Source: CAVRXQ01 sp963725215 (lineage in GTDB: Bacteria > Actinomycetota > Acidimicrobiia > Acidimicrobiales > Bog-793). Taken from it: a stretch of 64,000 nt of DNA. The stretch covers positions 310,001-374,000 of the forward strand of contig CAVRXQ010000001.1 of NCBI GenBank assembly GCA_963725215.1. The letters run 5' to 3'. The translations under genes were made by a program, and so were the position numbers. This document shows positions 26,289-35,408 of the stretch, piece by piece. Position 1 is the first letter of the stretch. Each line of letters opens with the position of its first letter. Under the pieces are notes generated by a model. It was not told the origin of the DNA. It saw only the letters and a program-made list of their open reading frames with translations, and searched no databases.

Positions 26289-26564
26289 TCAGGCAACCTC
26301 GTCGATCTCTTGTGCGAGGGCGAGGTCCGCTTCTGTGATCCCACCTTCAGAATGCGTGGACAGCCGCAAGGTCACCGTGTTCCATCTGATGTCGATGTCG
26401 GGGTGGTGGTTCGCCTCTTCGGCGATGCCGCCGACCGCGTTCACGAAGGCGAGCGCCTCGGCAAAGTCCCCACGCTGGACGGTGCGCACGATCTCCTTGT
26501 CGTCGCGCCGCCACTGCGTCGCGGAAAGGGCGGCGTCGACCTGGGCGTCGGGGATTATCGCCAC
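26289..26564 (-). CDS. phhB: Pterin-4a-carbinolamine dehydratase
   Basis: A 91-residue PCD/DCoH-fold protein with the catalytic EANHHPDIDIRWNTV block near residues 50-64 and the family opening helix. The enzyme dehydrates 4a-hydroxytetrahydropterin after aromatic hydroxylation; bacterial copies can also act in pterin recycling or as moonlighting factors. No aromatic amino acid hydroxylase is nearby. It starts 17 bases after the exonuclease III gene ends. Confidence 0.92.
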   Translation of the reverse strand: MAIIPDAQVDAALSATQWRRDDKEIVRTVQRGDFAEALAFVNAVGGIAEEANHHPDIDIRWNTVTLRLSTHSEGGITEADLALAQEIDEVA

Positions 26565-26581
26565 GGGGATGAACCTACTTC

Positions 26582-27370
26582 TCAGGTGAGGTCGACGACT
26601 ACCGGGGCATGGTCGGACGGCGGGTCGGCGAACTCGCCCTTCTTCCGCGAATCGCGATCAATGAAGGCCGCCTTCGCCCTCGAAGCGACAGGTTCGGAGG
26701 CAAGCACCAGGTCGATGCGCATCCCTTCTCCTTTGTGGAACGCGCCGCCGCGGTAATCCCACCACGAGAACGGTCCCGTCTCATCGGGGTGCAAATCGCG
26801 AACGACGTCGGTGAGCCCGAACGCCATCACGTCGTGCAGCGCGTCGCGCTCCGCTGGGGTCACATGTGTCACTCCTTCGAATTGCGAGATGTCGTAGACG
26901 TCGCGATCCTCCGGCGCGACGTTGAAGTCGCCGCCGACGACGACGGACTGGTCGGGCGTGCACGTTTCATCGAGCTGGTGTCGCAAGTCCGCCAGCCAGT
27001 CGAGCTTGGCCTGAAAAAACGTCGAACCGACCTCGCGTCCATTCGGGACGTAGACCGAGAACGCGCGCACTCCCCCACAGTCGGCGGAGATGACCCGCGA
27101 TTCGCTCCCCATCTCCGACGTCGGCTGTGAAAGACCGGCCCGCGCGTCGTCGAGGCCGACGCGAGACAAGATCGCGACGCCGTTCCATCTCCCATCCCCG
27201 TGGTGCGCCGACGCGTATCCCGCCGACGAGAACGCATCTTCAGGAAACGCGGCGTCCGCGACCTTCGTCTCTTGCAACAAGACGATGTCTGGCTCGTTCT
27301 TCGCGAGCCAAGCGACGACTCGCTCCAGTCGCACCTTCAAGGAGTTCACGTTCCAGGTGACGATGCGCAT
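26582..27370 (-). CDS. xthA: Exodeoxyribonuclease III / AP endonuclease
   Basis: A 262-residue EEP-fold nuclease. Motifs in order: TWNVNSLK (residues 5-12), LLQETKV near 35 with the metal-binding Glu, the GGDFNVAPED block near 150 and a C-terminal SDHAPV with catalytic Asp-His. It cleaves abasic sites and removes 3' blocks in base-excision repair. The ATG is 6 bases after the fabZ stop, so it is probably in one transcript with fabZ and the NYN ribonuclease gene. Confidence 0.95.
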   Translation of the reverse strand: MRIVTWNVNSLKVRLERVVAWLAKNEPDIVLLQETKVADAAFPEDAFSSAGYASAHHGDGRWNGVAILSRVGLDDARAGLSQPTSEMGSESRVISADCGGVRAFSVYVPNGREVGSTFFQAKLDWLADLRHQLDETCTPDQSVVVGGDFNVAPEDRDVYDISQFEGVTHVTPAERDALHDVMAFGLTDVVRDLHPDETGPFSWWDYRGGAFHKGEGMRIDLVLASEPVASRAKAAFIDRDSRKKGEFADPPSDHAPVVVDLT

Positions 27371-27376
27371 TTCCGA

Positions 27377-27799
27377 TCACCCCTCCGCGAAGACGAAGAA
27401 CAGTCCGGTCTCGCACGCGATCTCTCCCGACACGCTCGCCACGCCGTACCCGGTACCGGCGCGAGCGGACAGCCGTTCGAGATGCACTTCGAGATCGAGC
27501 CGGTCGCCGGGGACGACCTGGCGGCGAAAGCGCGCCTTGTCGATCCCGCCGAAAAGCGGCAGCTTGCCTGCGAAGCGCTCGTCGGCGAGCACCGCGGCCG
27601 CTCCGAGCTGGGCAAGCGATTCGACGATCAGCACACCAGGCACCGTGGGACGCCCGGGGAAATGCCCTCGGAAAAAGTCCTCCTCGCCGGTGAGTAACCA
27701 GTGACCCTTTGCCCGCTTGCCGGGGTCGAGCTCGTCGATCGCCGAGACGAGCAGGAAAGGCGGGCGATGCGGGATCAGCGCTTCGATCTCTCGAGAAAT
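27377..27799 (-). CDS. fabZ: 3-hydroxyacyl-ACP dehydratase FabZ, apparent ATT start
   Basis: A hotdog-fold dehydratase of fatty-acid elongation. The conserved N-terminus is present in frame: REIEALIPHRPPFLLV, then GHFPGRPTVPGVLIVES with the catalytic His and the helix-borne Glu region. The first ATG/GTG/TTG in frame is inside that active-site segment (GTG at 27643) and would remove the catalytic His. The open frame from the expected N-terminus begins with ATT at 27799, 8 bases after an AAGGAG site that overlaps the stop of the upstream gene. An ATT start gives 140 residues, the normal FabZ length. A single-base error near the start, hiding the GTG at 27804-27802, is the alternative. Confidence 0.82.
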   Translation of the reverse strand: MSREIEALIPHRPPFLLVSAIDELDPGKRAKGHWLLTGEEDFFRGHFPGRPTVPGVLIVESLAQLGAAAVLADERFAGKLPLFGGIDKARFRRQVVPGDRLDLEVHLERLSARAGTGYGVASVSGEIACETGLFFVFAEG

Positions 27800-27804
27800 C
27801 GCAC

Positions 27805-29031
27805 TTACTCCTTTTTCTTCCTGCCCTGGGATTTCGCCTGCGCCGTCCGCCGGCGGGGCTGCTGTGCGCGGCGCTTTCGCGCCGCTCCCTCGCCGGACGG
27901 ACTCGCGCTGACGGCGTGCAACGCGCGCTCCGCGCGCGGCGATCGCCGCGGGCCCGAGGTCTCGTCGGGACCAGCGGCCGCCGCGGGCACCGGTGCCGAC
28001 CGTTTACGCGGCAGCGCTGACCGCCGTTCCCTCGTCGCAGCGCTCTTTTTCGCCGTCCGCTTCGCCGGATTCGGCTTCGCATCGCGACTGTGGGAGAGCT
28101 TCACCGCCGCCGCGACCGTCTCTGCGCTCGGCCGGCCGGAGATCGTGGCCACGCCGGGAAGTGCGACTTCGATGCCGCGTCGGTACGGGTCGAGTGCCGT
28201 GACGACGAAGCGCCGGGACTGGCCCTTTTTTAGCGCCTCTCGCGCGCTCTTCGGTGCCGGTTCTCCGAGGCCGGCGAGCGGCACGTAGGCGAGGACGTCG
28301 CCGTATCTGACGACGGCTCCGTGGGAAACGAAGCGCTCGACCACCGCGTCTATCTCGTCTCCCGGGTGGTGTTCGGCGACGAAGGCGATGAAAGTCGCCG
28401 GTTCGTTCACCGCTCTCGGCGAATCAGACGACGGCGCACGGGCGCTCGACGGCTTCGCCTTCCTCGCGCCGTCCGGAGACACCGCCTCTTTCGTCGCCGA
28501 GGCAATCGCCCGCTCCACGTCTTTCTTCGCGCGCTTTGCCTGCGATGTCGCTTTGCGCGTTGTCGGCGCCCGCACGGGGCTGCGGAGCACGAAGATCCAG
28601 CCGATCCCGGGCACTCTCGAGGCGCCGATCAAACGGCCCGGCTCAAACAGCCAGGGATGCTCGTGGTGGAACTCCTGGAAAGAGTCGTTCGACAAGACGA
28701 TGCCGTCCACGCGCTGGGCGATCCGCAACAAGAACGCGTCGCCACGGCCGACCGCGCCCGCCGGCGGGGAGACGAGCTCGCCGTCCTGGACCAGTTGGTC
28801 GTAGCGTTCGCGCTCTTCGGCGTCGATGCGGTGGCGGAACGACGCGTCGACGACCACCGTCACCTGGGCGTCGTCCATCTCGCGGCGCAACTCGTCGACG
28901 ACTTCTTCCAATTGGGCGAGGCTCGGCGTCGTGCGGCCTTCCGTGGCGAGGTTCGAACCGTCGACGACGACGTGGCGGGCGGGCACATGCCAAGTCAACC
29001 ACCGAAATCGTGCTCCGACGTTTCTCGCCAA
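27805..29031 (-). CDS. NYN/Zc3h12a-like ribonuclease with S1-like domain and basic tail
   Basis: A 408-residue protein. Residues 18-155 are a PIN-like NYN domain: VVVDGSNLAT, TVVVDASFRHRI, GDAFLLRIA and VLSNDSFQEF supply the acidic metal-binding residues seen in Zc3h12a/Regnase-type nucleases. A short basic linker leads to an S1/OB-like module (about 215-300: GDEIDAVVERFVSHGAVVRY to YRRGIEVALPG). The last ~95 residues are Lys/Arg/Ala-rich and low in complexity, like nucleic-acid-binding tails of high-GC actinobacteria. The stop codon lies inside the AAGGAGTAA that serves as fabZ's ribosome-binding site. Target RNA unknown. Confidence 0.82.
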   Translation of the reverse strand: MARNVGARFRWLTWHVPARHVVVDGSNLATEGRTTPSLAQLEEVVDELRREMDDAQVTVVVDASFRHRIDAEERERYDQLVQDGELVSPPAGAVGRGDAFLLRIAQRVDGIVLSNDSFQEFHHEHPWLFEPGRLIGASRVPGIGWIFVLRSPVRAPTTRKATSQAKRAKKDVERAIASATKEAVSPDGARKAKPSSARAPSSDSPRAVNEPATFIAFVAEHHPGDEIDAVVERFVSHGAVVRYGDVLAYVPLAGLGEPAPKSAREALKKGQSRRFVVTALDPYRRGIEVALPGVATISGRPSAETVAAAVKLSHSRDAKPNPAKRTAKKSAATRERRSALPRKRSAPVPAAAAGPDETSGPRRSPRAERALHAVSASPSGEGAARKRRAQQPRRRTAQAKSQGRKKKE

Positions 29032-29108
29032 AACCCCCAGTCGCGCGGCTTCTCACGCGCCGGAGGATCGACCAGTTGCACGGAATACGGTCGCCAAGAA
29101 CTCGGCGG

Positions 29109-32100
29109 TCAGCCCAACGTCGAAAGAGGGCCGATCGAATCGTCGAGGAGCCTCGTGAGCTCGAGCTCGTGGATGGTGTGCGATCCCGTCGCCGGGCTAC
29201 CGGCGGCGATGCGCGATACGTGACGGAGCTCGAACGCGCCACGCAGCACCCGGTGCAGGCGATCGTGCACGAACATCCACGCGCCCATGTTCTCGGGCTC
29301 GTCTTGCAACCAAACGACCTCACGCGCGGACGGATAGCCGCGCACGACCTCCATGATCTGTTCTTCGGGCCACGGGTAGAGCTGCTCGACGCGAACGATC
29401 GCCACGGACTCTCGGGTGCCAGTCGCCAACTCGGCATCCCTGCGCGCAAACGCATCTTGCGCGATGCGCCCTGAACAAAGCACGACCCTTCCGACAGACT
29501 CCGGCGCGAAGCGTTCCCCACGCTCGGAGTCGTCGAGGACTTCGGCGAAGTGCCCAGTGAAGAGCTCGACAGAGGACGAACGCGCGAAGCGCGAACGCAA
29601 TAGCGACTTCGGTGTCATCACGATCAGCGGCTTGCGCTCGTCTCTGCGAACCTGCGCTCTCAGCAAGTGGAAGTACTGAGCGGCGGTCGTCGGCTGGGTA
29701 ACCGTGATGTTCCCCTCCGCGGCAAGCGTCAAAAACCGCTCGATGCGCGCGGATGAGTGCTCCGCTCCCTGTCCTTCGTATCCGTGTGGCAGCAATAGAA
29801 CGAGCCCGCTCTTTTGTCCCCACTTCTCTTCCGCGGCGACGAGAAAGTTGTCGATGATGATCTGCGCGCCGTTCGCGAAGTCCCCGAACTGCGCCTCCCA
29901 GCAGACGAGTGAGTCCGGCGCCTCGACCGAGTACCCGTACTCGAAGCCGAGCGCCGCGTACTCCGACAACAGCGAGTCGCGCACGAACACCCGACCCAGC
30001 CGATCCGTCGGGGCCACGGGAGCGAGGTCGCCCACCTGATCGCCGAGGTGCTCGAGCGGCACGAACTCCGCGCCGGTCTCGTAGTCGACGAGCACCGAAT
30101 GGCGCTGCGAGAAGGTGCCCCGCCGGGTGTCCTGGCCGGACAGTCGGACGTCGGTCCCTTCTTCGAGCAGGCTCCCGATCGCGAGCGCTTCGGCGAGCGA
30201 CCAATCGACCTCGCCCGACTCCCACATCGTCTTTCGTTGCCCGATCTGGCGAACGAGCTTCGGGTGGACGGTGAAGCCTTCGGGCGTCGTCCACATCCGC
30301 CTCGCGATGGCGTCGAGCACCTGGCGTTCGACCCCCGTCGGCAACGAGAGCGGGACACGAGGGGGAACCGCACGCTGAGGAAGTGTCTCGATCTTCGGTG
30401 GCGCGGTGGAGCGCGTCTCGTCGAGGGCCACTTGCAGGCGGGCGTTGAAGTCCGCCTCCACTTGCTCGGCGTCTTCTTCGGTGATGTCTCCCCGTTCGAC
30501 GAGCATCTCGGTGTACAAGGTGCGCACCGAAGCGTGCTCGTCGATCTTTTTGTACATGAGCGGTTGGGTGTAGCTCGGATCGTCACCTTCGTTGTGACCG
30601 TGACGGCGATAGCAGACAAGATCGATGACGACGTCTTTGTGGAACGCCTGGTGGAACGCGAAGGCGAGCCGCGCGACGCGTACACAGGCTTCTGGGTCGT
30701 CGCCGTTCACGTGGAAGATCGGCGCCTGCACCATCTTCGCAATGTCCGTCGGATACACCGACGAGCGCGCGGCGTGAGCCGGCGTGGTGAAACCAAGCTG
30801 GTTATTGATGACAAGGTGCACCGTGCCGCCGGTGCGGTAGCCCTTGAGCATCGAGAGGTTCAAGGTCTCGGCGACGACGCCTTGTCCGGCAAAGGCCGCA
30901 TCGCCGTGAATGATCAGCGGAAGCACCGTGAAGCTCAGCGGGTGCGGGCCGTGGTCCTGCTTCGCGCGGGCGATGCCTTCGACGACGGGGTCGACGGCTT
31001 CGAGGTGCGACGGATTCGACGCGAGCGTCACCGAAACCGAAGTGTCGGCTCGCCCGCGCCAAGTGCCGTGCGCGCCCTTGTGGTACTTCACGTCGCCCGA
31101 TCCCTGCACCGACTCGGGGTCCAAGTTTCCTTCGAACTCGGAGAAGATCTCGCCGTAGGACTTGCCGACAATGTTGGCGAGCACGTTCAGCCGGCCTCGG
31201 TGCGCCATGCCGACAACGATCTCCGCGAGTCCGGCTTTCGCCGCTGACTCTAGGGTCGCGTCCAAAAACGGGATCGTCGACTCCGCCCCTTCGAGGCCGA
31301 ATCGCTTCTGTCCGATGTAACGGAGGTGCAAGAAGGTCTCAAAGGCTTCCGCGGCGTTTAGGCGTTCTTGGATGTAGCGCTTTTCGTCCGTCGGAAGATC
31401 GGTTGCGACCCCTTCCACGTGACGCTGGATCCAGCGCTTCTGCTCGGGGTCCTGGATGTGCATGTACTCGACGCCAACGGTGCCGCAGTAGGCGTCGCGC
31501 AGGATCTCCAAGATCTCCGAAAGCGGCAGGACGTCGGTCCCGGGGATCCCCCCGGTGTCGAAGGGTCGGTCGAGGTCCCACACCGAAAGCCCGTAGTGGG
31601 CGAGGTCGAGCTCGGGATGGAGTGCGGGGGGTTCGGTGCGCAGCGGGTCGAGCTGCGCGATGAGGTGCCCGCGCACCCGGTACATGTTGATGAGCTGGTG
31701 GACCTCGAGCTCCTTTTTCGTGCGCGAGTCCTCGCCCGCTTGGAGCTGCTCGTCGCGCGTCCAGCGCGCCGGGGGCCGGACCACGCCGAGCGAGGCGAAG
31801 ACTTCGTCGTAAAAGCCCTCGTTCCCAACGAGGAGCTCGTGGACTCGACGCAAGAACAGCCCGGACTCGGCGCCCTGGATGATCCGGTGGTCGTAGGTCG
31901 ACGTCAGCGTGACGACCTTGCCAACGCCGAGCGCGGCGAGGGTGGCTTCGGCCGCGCCTTGGAACTCGACCGGGTAGTCGAGCGCGCCGACGCCGATGAT
32001 CGCCCCCTGGCCCTGCATCAGACGCGGCACCGACTGGGTCGTGCCCAAGGTGCCGGGGTTCGTGATCGTCACCGTCGCGCCGAGGAAGTCCTCGACGGCG

Positions 32101-32867
32101 AGCTTGTTCGCACGGGCCTTCGAGACGAGCTGTTCGTAGGCTGCGCGGAACTCCTTGAAGCCGAGGGTGTCGGCTTCTTTGATCACCGGGACGAGGAGAG
32201 CCCGCGTGCCATCGGACTTCTCGAGGTCGATCGCCAGTCCGAGCCCGACGTGGTGGTGGCGGACAACACCCGGGGTGCCTTGGCCGTCGGCATCGTCGAG
32301 GTACGTGGAGTTCAACGCCGGGATCTCCCGAAGCGCCTTCACGACCGCGTAGCCGATCAGGTGGGTGAAGCTCACCTTTTCTCTTCCGGTGCGTAGTAGC
32401 TCGCCGTTCAGGACCGCCCGGTTGACTTCGAGCAGCTTCGCCGGCACGGGATGAACGCTCGTCGCCGTCGGTACGGAGAGGCTCGCGACCATGTTCTCGG
32501 CGAGCTTTCCCGGCACGCCGCGCAAGAGCCGAAGCTCGCCGTCGACGATCAGCGGCGCCGCCTTGGGCTGCGGCGCCCGCGGACCGGAGTCGACGACCGC
32601 GCTTGGGGCGCCGGTGCCCGCGGACGGCCCGTCGTCGCGGGCGACCTCAATGGTGCCGTTCGACACCGTCGCGCCGTTTCGACGACGGGTTTCGGGGATC
32701 ACCGCCCGTGGGCCGGAGAAAAAGTCGCGCCAGCTCTGACTTACGGAGAGCGGGTTGGCGCGAAAAGCCTGGTACATCTCCTCGACGAGCCACGAGTTGA
32801 TGCCGAGCACGTCGAGACGGGGCAGATCCTCGGGCGCGTCGATGTCCTTTTCGGATCCGACGGTCAC
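29109..32867 (-). CDS. kgd: Multifunctional 2-oxoglutarate dehydrogenase/decarboxylase (E2o-E1o fusion)
   Basis: A 1252-residue actinobacterial Kgd/OdhA-type enzyme, GTG start. A short N-terminal peptide typical of E1o (SWLVEEMYQAFRANP) is followed by a linker, an acyltransferase domain with the DHRIIQGAE active-site block (near residue 330), then the thiamine-diphosphate E1o domain with the MAHRGRLNVL motif near 553 and the GDAAFAGQG block near 660, and a C-terminal transketolase-like region ending near VQLYPWP-type sequence. No lipoyl domain is present, as expected for this fusion. It feeds succinyl-CoA or succinate semialdehyde into the TCA cycle and is usually controlled by an FHA protein (GarA/OdhI), not seen in this window. 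Confidence 0.96.
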   Translation of the reverse strand: MTVGSEKDIDAPEDLPRLDVLGINSWLVEEMYQAFRANPLSVSQSWRDFFSGPRAVIPETRRRNGATVSNGTIEVARDDGPSAGTGAPSAVVDSGPRAPQPKAAPLIVDGELRLLRGVPGKLAENMVASLSVPTATSVHPVPAKLLEVNRAVLNGELLRTGREKVSFTHLIGYAVVKALREIPALNSTYLDDADGQGTPGVVRHHHVGLGLAIDLEKSDGTRALLVPVIKEADTLGFKEFRAAYEQLVSKARANKLAVEDFLGATVTITNPGTLGTTQSVPRLMQGQGAIIGVGALDYPVEFQGAAEATLAALGVGKVVTLTSTYDHRIIQGAESGLFLRRVHELLVGNEGFYDEVFASLGVVRPPARWTRDEQLQAGEDSRTKKELEVHQLINMYRVRGHLIAQLDPLRTEPPALHPELDLAHYGLSVWDLDRPFDTGGIPGTDVLPLSEILEILRDAYCGTVGVEYMHIQDPEQKRWIQRHVEGVATDLPTDEKRYIQERLNAAEAFETFLHLRYIGQKRFGLEGAESTIPFLDATLESAAKAGLAEIVVGMAHRGRLNVLANIVGKSYGEIFSEFEGNLDPESVQGSGDVKYHKGAHGTWRGRADTSVSVTLASNPSHLEAVDPVVEGIARAKQDHGPHPLSFTVLPLIIHGDAAFAGQGVVAETLNLSMLKGYRTGGTVHLVINNQLGFTTPAHAARSSVYPTDIAKMVQAPIFHVNGDDPEACVRVARLAFAFHQAFHKDVVIDLVCYRRHGHNEGDDPSYTQPLMYKKIDEHASVRTLYTEMLVERGDITEEDAEQVEADFNARLQVALDETRSTAPPKIETLPQRAVPPRVPLSLPTGVERQVLDAIARRMWTTPEGFTVHPKLVRQIGQRKTMWESGEVDWSLAEALAIGSLLEEGTDVRLSGQDTRRGTFSQRHSVLVDYETGAEFVPLEHLGDQVGDLAPVAPTDRLGRVFVRDSLLSEYAALGFEYGYSVEAPDSLVCWEAQFGDFANGAQIIIDNFLVAAEEKWGQKSGLVLLLPHGYEGQGAEHSSARIERFLTLAAEGNITVTQPTTAAQYFHLLRAQVRRDERKPLIVMTPKSLLRSRFARSSSVELFTGHFAEVLDDSERGERFAPESVGRVVLCSGRIAQDAFARRDAELATGTRESVAIVRVEQLYPWPEEQIMEVVRGYPSAREVVWLQDEPENMGAWMFVHDRLHRVLRGAFELRHVSRIAAGSPATGSHTIHELELTRLLDDSIGPLSTLG

Positions 32868-32956
32868 AAGGTCAGGTTACCGGTGTGGCCTCTAGGTTCG
32901 AGGATGGAAAATGGAGGCGGCGTGTCCTTTCGGCGGCAATTCGCGAGGACCTAACG

Positions 32957-33880
32957 ATGCGCGTCTTGGTGAGCGGTTCGCACGGTTTGATCGGAGGAGC
33001 ACTGGTCGCGCACCTCCAGGCTGACGGCCATTCGGTCCATCGCGTGGTGCGATCGTCGCCCGGCATCGGCGACGCATTTCTCGACCTCCCGGCACGGCGA
33101 CTCGATCTGTCGCGGCTGCCAGGAGGGTCGCTCGATCGGATCGACGCGGTGTTCAACCTCTCGGGTGAGCGCATCACGCCGACACGTTGGAGCTCAGCAA
33201 AGCGTGGTCGCCTGCTTGAGAGCCGAGTCGTGGTGACGGACCTCATCGCACGCGCGATCGCCGCTGCGGATACGCCCCCGACGACGTTCGTCTCTGCGTC
33301 CGCAGTCGGAATTTACGGAGAACGCGGAGACGAAGAGCTCGACGAAATGAGCGCTCCCGGAGAGGGCTTTCTCGCGCATCTGTGCCGGGAATGGGAGCGG
33401 GCGACCGAACCGGCTCGACACGCCAACGTGCGCGTCGTGCACGCGCGGACCGGATTCGTGGTCGCGCAGGACAGCCCGCTGATCGCGTACCAGTTGCCGC
33501 TTTTTCGTCTTGGCCTCGGTGCGACACTCGGGAACGGTCGGCAGTGGTTGAGCTGGATCGCGCTCGCAGACGAAGTCGGCGCACTCATACATGTCGCGCT
33601 GAGGGCCGAGATCGAGGGCGCCTGCAATCTCACCGCGCCGAACCCGGTGCGATACCGCGAATTTGCGTCTGCGCTCGCTCGCTCCGTCAACAGGCGGGTG
33701 CGCATCGCGGTTCCTAGTCTTCTCATCGAAGCGTTGATCGGATCGGAAAACGCGAAAGACGTCGCGCTGGTGAGTGAACGTGTTCGTCCAGGGCGGCTTC
33801 TCGATTCGGGCTACGAATTCAAATATCGCCAAGTCGGCGATGCGATCGCCGCGGTCGTCGCGTCGGGTACTTCACGATGA
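32957..33880 (+). CDS. TIGR01777-family NAD(P)-dependent epimerase/oxidoreductase
   Basis: A 307-residue extended SDR. The ATG at 32957 has a GAGGA site 7 bases upstream. The nucleotide motif is GSHGLIGGAL at residues 7-16, FNLSGERI near 66, SASAVGIYG near 114 with the catalytic Tyr, and a C-terminal DUF1731-like region ending in LLDSGYEFKYRQV. Family members include YfcH and plant SulA homologues with unclear substrates. It overlaps the following flavoprotein gene by 4 bases (ATGA, 33877-33880) and is divergent from kgd. Confidence 0.9.
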   Translation: MRVLVSGSHGLIGGALVAHLQADGHSVHRVVRSSPGIGDAFLDLPARRLDLSRLPGGSLDRIDAVFNLSGERITPTRWSSAKRGRLLESRVVVTDLIARAIAAADTPPTTFVSASAVGIYGERGDEELDEMSAPGEGFLAHLCREWERATEPARHANVRVVHARTGFVVAQDSPLIAYQLPLFRLGLGATLGNGRQWLSWIALADEVGALIHVALRAEIEGACNLTAPNPVRYREFASALARSVNRRVRIAVPSLLIEALIGSENAKDVALVSERVRPGRLLDSGYEFKYRQVGDAIAAVVASGTSR

Positions 33881-35142
33881 GCCGGGTTGCGGAGGGTACG
33901 GCCTTCGACGTCCTTGTCGTTGGCGCCGGCCCAGCGGGCAGCGCGGCGTCGATCGAATTAGCGCGCCGGGGGCGGTCCGTCGCGCTCTGTGACCGGGCGC
34001 GCTTTCCCCGCGACAAGACCTGCGGTGATGGGCTGACGACTGGCGCCCTGCGACGTCTCGATCAACTCGGTTTGCGCCCGGAGTCCGTCGCTTCGTTCAG
34101 GACTGTCGGCGAACTCGCGGTGCAGGCGCCTTCCGGTCGCAAGACCTACCTCCCGTTCCGCCGCGATCCCGGGGTCTTCGCCGCCGTCGCGAGAAGGGTC
34201 GACCTCGACGCCGCGCTCTTGGAGCGCGCCCGCGTGGAGGGTGCGACGGCGATCGAAGGCGCCCGCTTCGTCTCGATCGCCGCAAAGAACGACGACGTCG
34301 TGAACGTGCGATTTACAGATCATCCCGAGATCCGTGCCCGGGTCGTCGTCGCTGCCGACGGTGCCTGGTCCGAAGTTCGCCGATCGATCTTCGGCAAAGA
34401 TCCGCTCGAGCGCCGACCCGATTGGATGGCGTGGCGCGGATATGTGAACGACGTCGGCACGACAAAGACGGCTCCTATGTGGGTCTGGTTCGATCGTGCG
34501 CTCCTCCCCGGCTACGGGTGGTCGTTCCCACTCCCGGACGGCACCGTCAACGTCGGGGTTGCGACGCCTGGTTGGACGGGTAGACGATTCGCCGAGGCGT
34601 GGCGCTCTGTCGTCGATGGCGCGTTCTTGCGGTCGCTCACCGGATCGAGGGCCTCCCTCGAGGCGCCGGCGCGCGCTTGGCCGATCCCCGCGCGCCTCGA
34701 CCTCGGCGCCCTCTCGGCACTCGACGGTCGCGTCCTATTTGTCGGAGACGCGGCGGGAGCGGCCGATCCCTTCACGGGAGAAGGCATCGGCCAGGCGCTC
34801 GAAACGGGCATCGCCGCGTCGCACACGATCGCCGACCACTGGGAATCAGGACAGAGGCGCGCCGCCGTTGCGTACCGCGAAGCGATCGCGGCGGGCCTCG
34901 CGAAGGATCATGCGCTCTCGCGGTTATGCCGTGGCCTGTTCTCTCATCCGATCAGTACGGACGCGGCACTGCGCGCCGTCGACTCGTCGCCATTCATCCG
35001 CCGCAACGTCGCGCGGTGGCTCTTCGAGGACTACCCGCGCGCGTTCGTCACCTCTCCCGAGCGGTGGAAGATCGCGAGACGCCGAGCCCCTGGCGCGTTC
35101 GCGTCGATCCGGCACGTCAGCGAATTGTCGCTCGGAGAGTGA
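33877..35142 (+). CDS. Geranylgeranyl-reductase-family FAD oxidoreductase
   Basis: A 421-residue flavoprotein. The FAD motif VVGAGPAGSAASIELA is at about 14-29, CDRARFPRDKTCGDGL near 46 is the family's second signature, and LFVGDAAGAADPFTGEGIG near 288 is the GD motif. Such enzymes saturate isoprenoid chains such as those of menaquinone or archaeal-type lipids. Translational coupling to the epimerase gene is clear; a menaquinone- or quinone-linked role is possible, but no menaquinone genes are in the window. Confidence 0.9.
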   Translation: MSRVAEGTAFDVLVVGAGPAGSAASIELARRGRSVALCDRARFPRDKTCGDGLTTGALRRLDQLGLRPESVASFRTVGELAVQAPSGRKTYLPFRRDPGVFAAVARRVDLDAALLERARVEGATAIEGARFVSIAAKNDDVVNVRFTDHPEIRARVVVAADGAWSEVRRSIFGKDPLERRPDWMAWRGYVNDVGTTKTAPMWVWFDRALLPGYGWSFPLPDGTVNVGVATPGWTGRRFAEAWRSVVDGAFLRSLTGSRASLEAPARAWPIPARLDLGALSALDGRVLFVGDAAGAADPFTGEGIGQALETGIAASHTIADHWESGQRRAAVAYREAIAAGLAKDHALSRLCRGLFSHPISTDAALRAVDSSPFIRRNVARWLFEDYPRAFVTSPERWKIARRRAPGAFASIRHVSELSLGE

Positions 35143-35408
35143 CACGCCCGCAGATTTAGAGGCCGCGCGGATAGTCCGCCGGCGCGATGAGGCGCTACAT
35201 CGGTCGGGAGCGCGTTTCGTTCGCGACTGCCCCCAACGGCACTTTCACTATGCGATCACGCCCCCAACGACCGGCGCATCATGTGACCCTTTCGTCGGTA
35301 CAGAGCCGAGCGACGGCAGATAGCCGGTCTTGTAACCGCGGCGCAACCGCCTTCGGCGTAGACCGTGACCGAAGAAGGAACTTACGAGTCTTCGCTGAGC
35401 TGAAGGTG

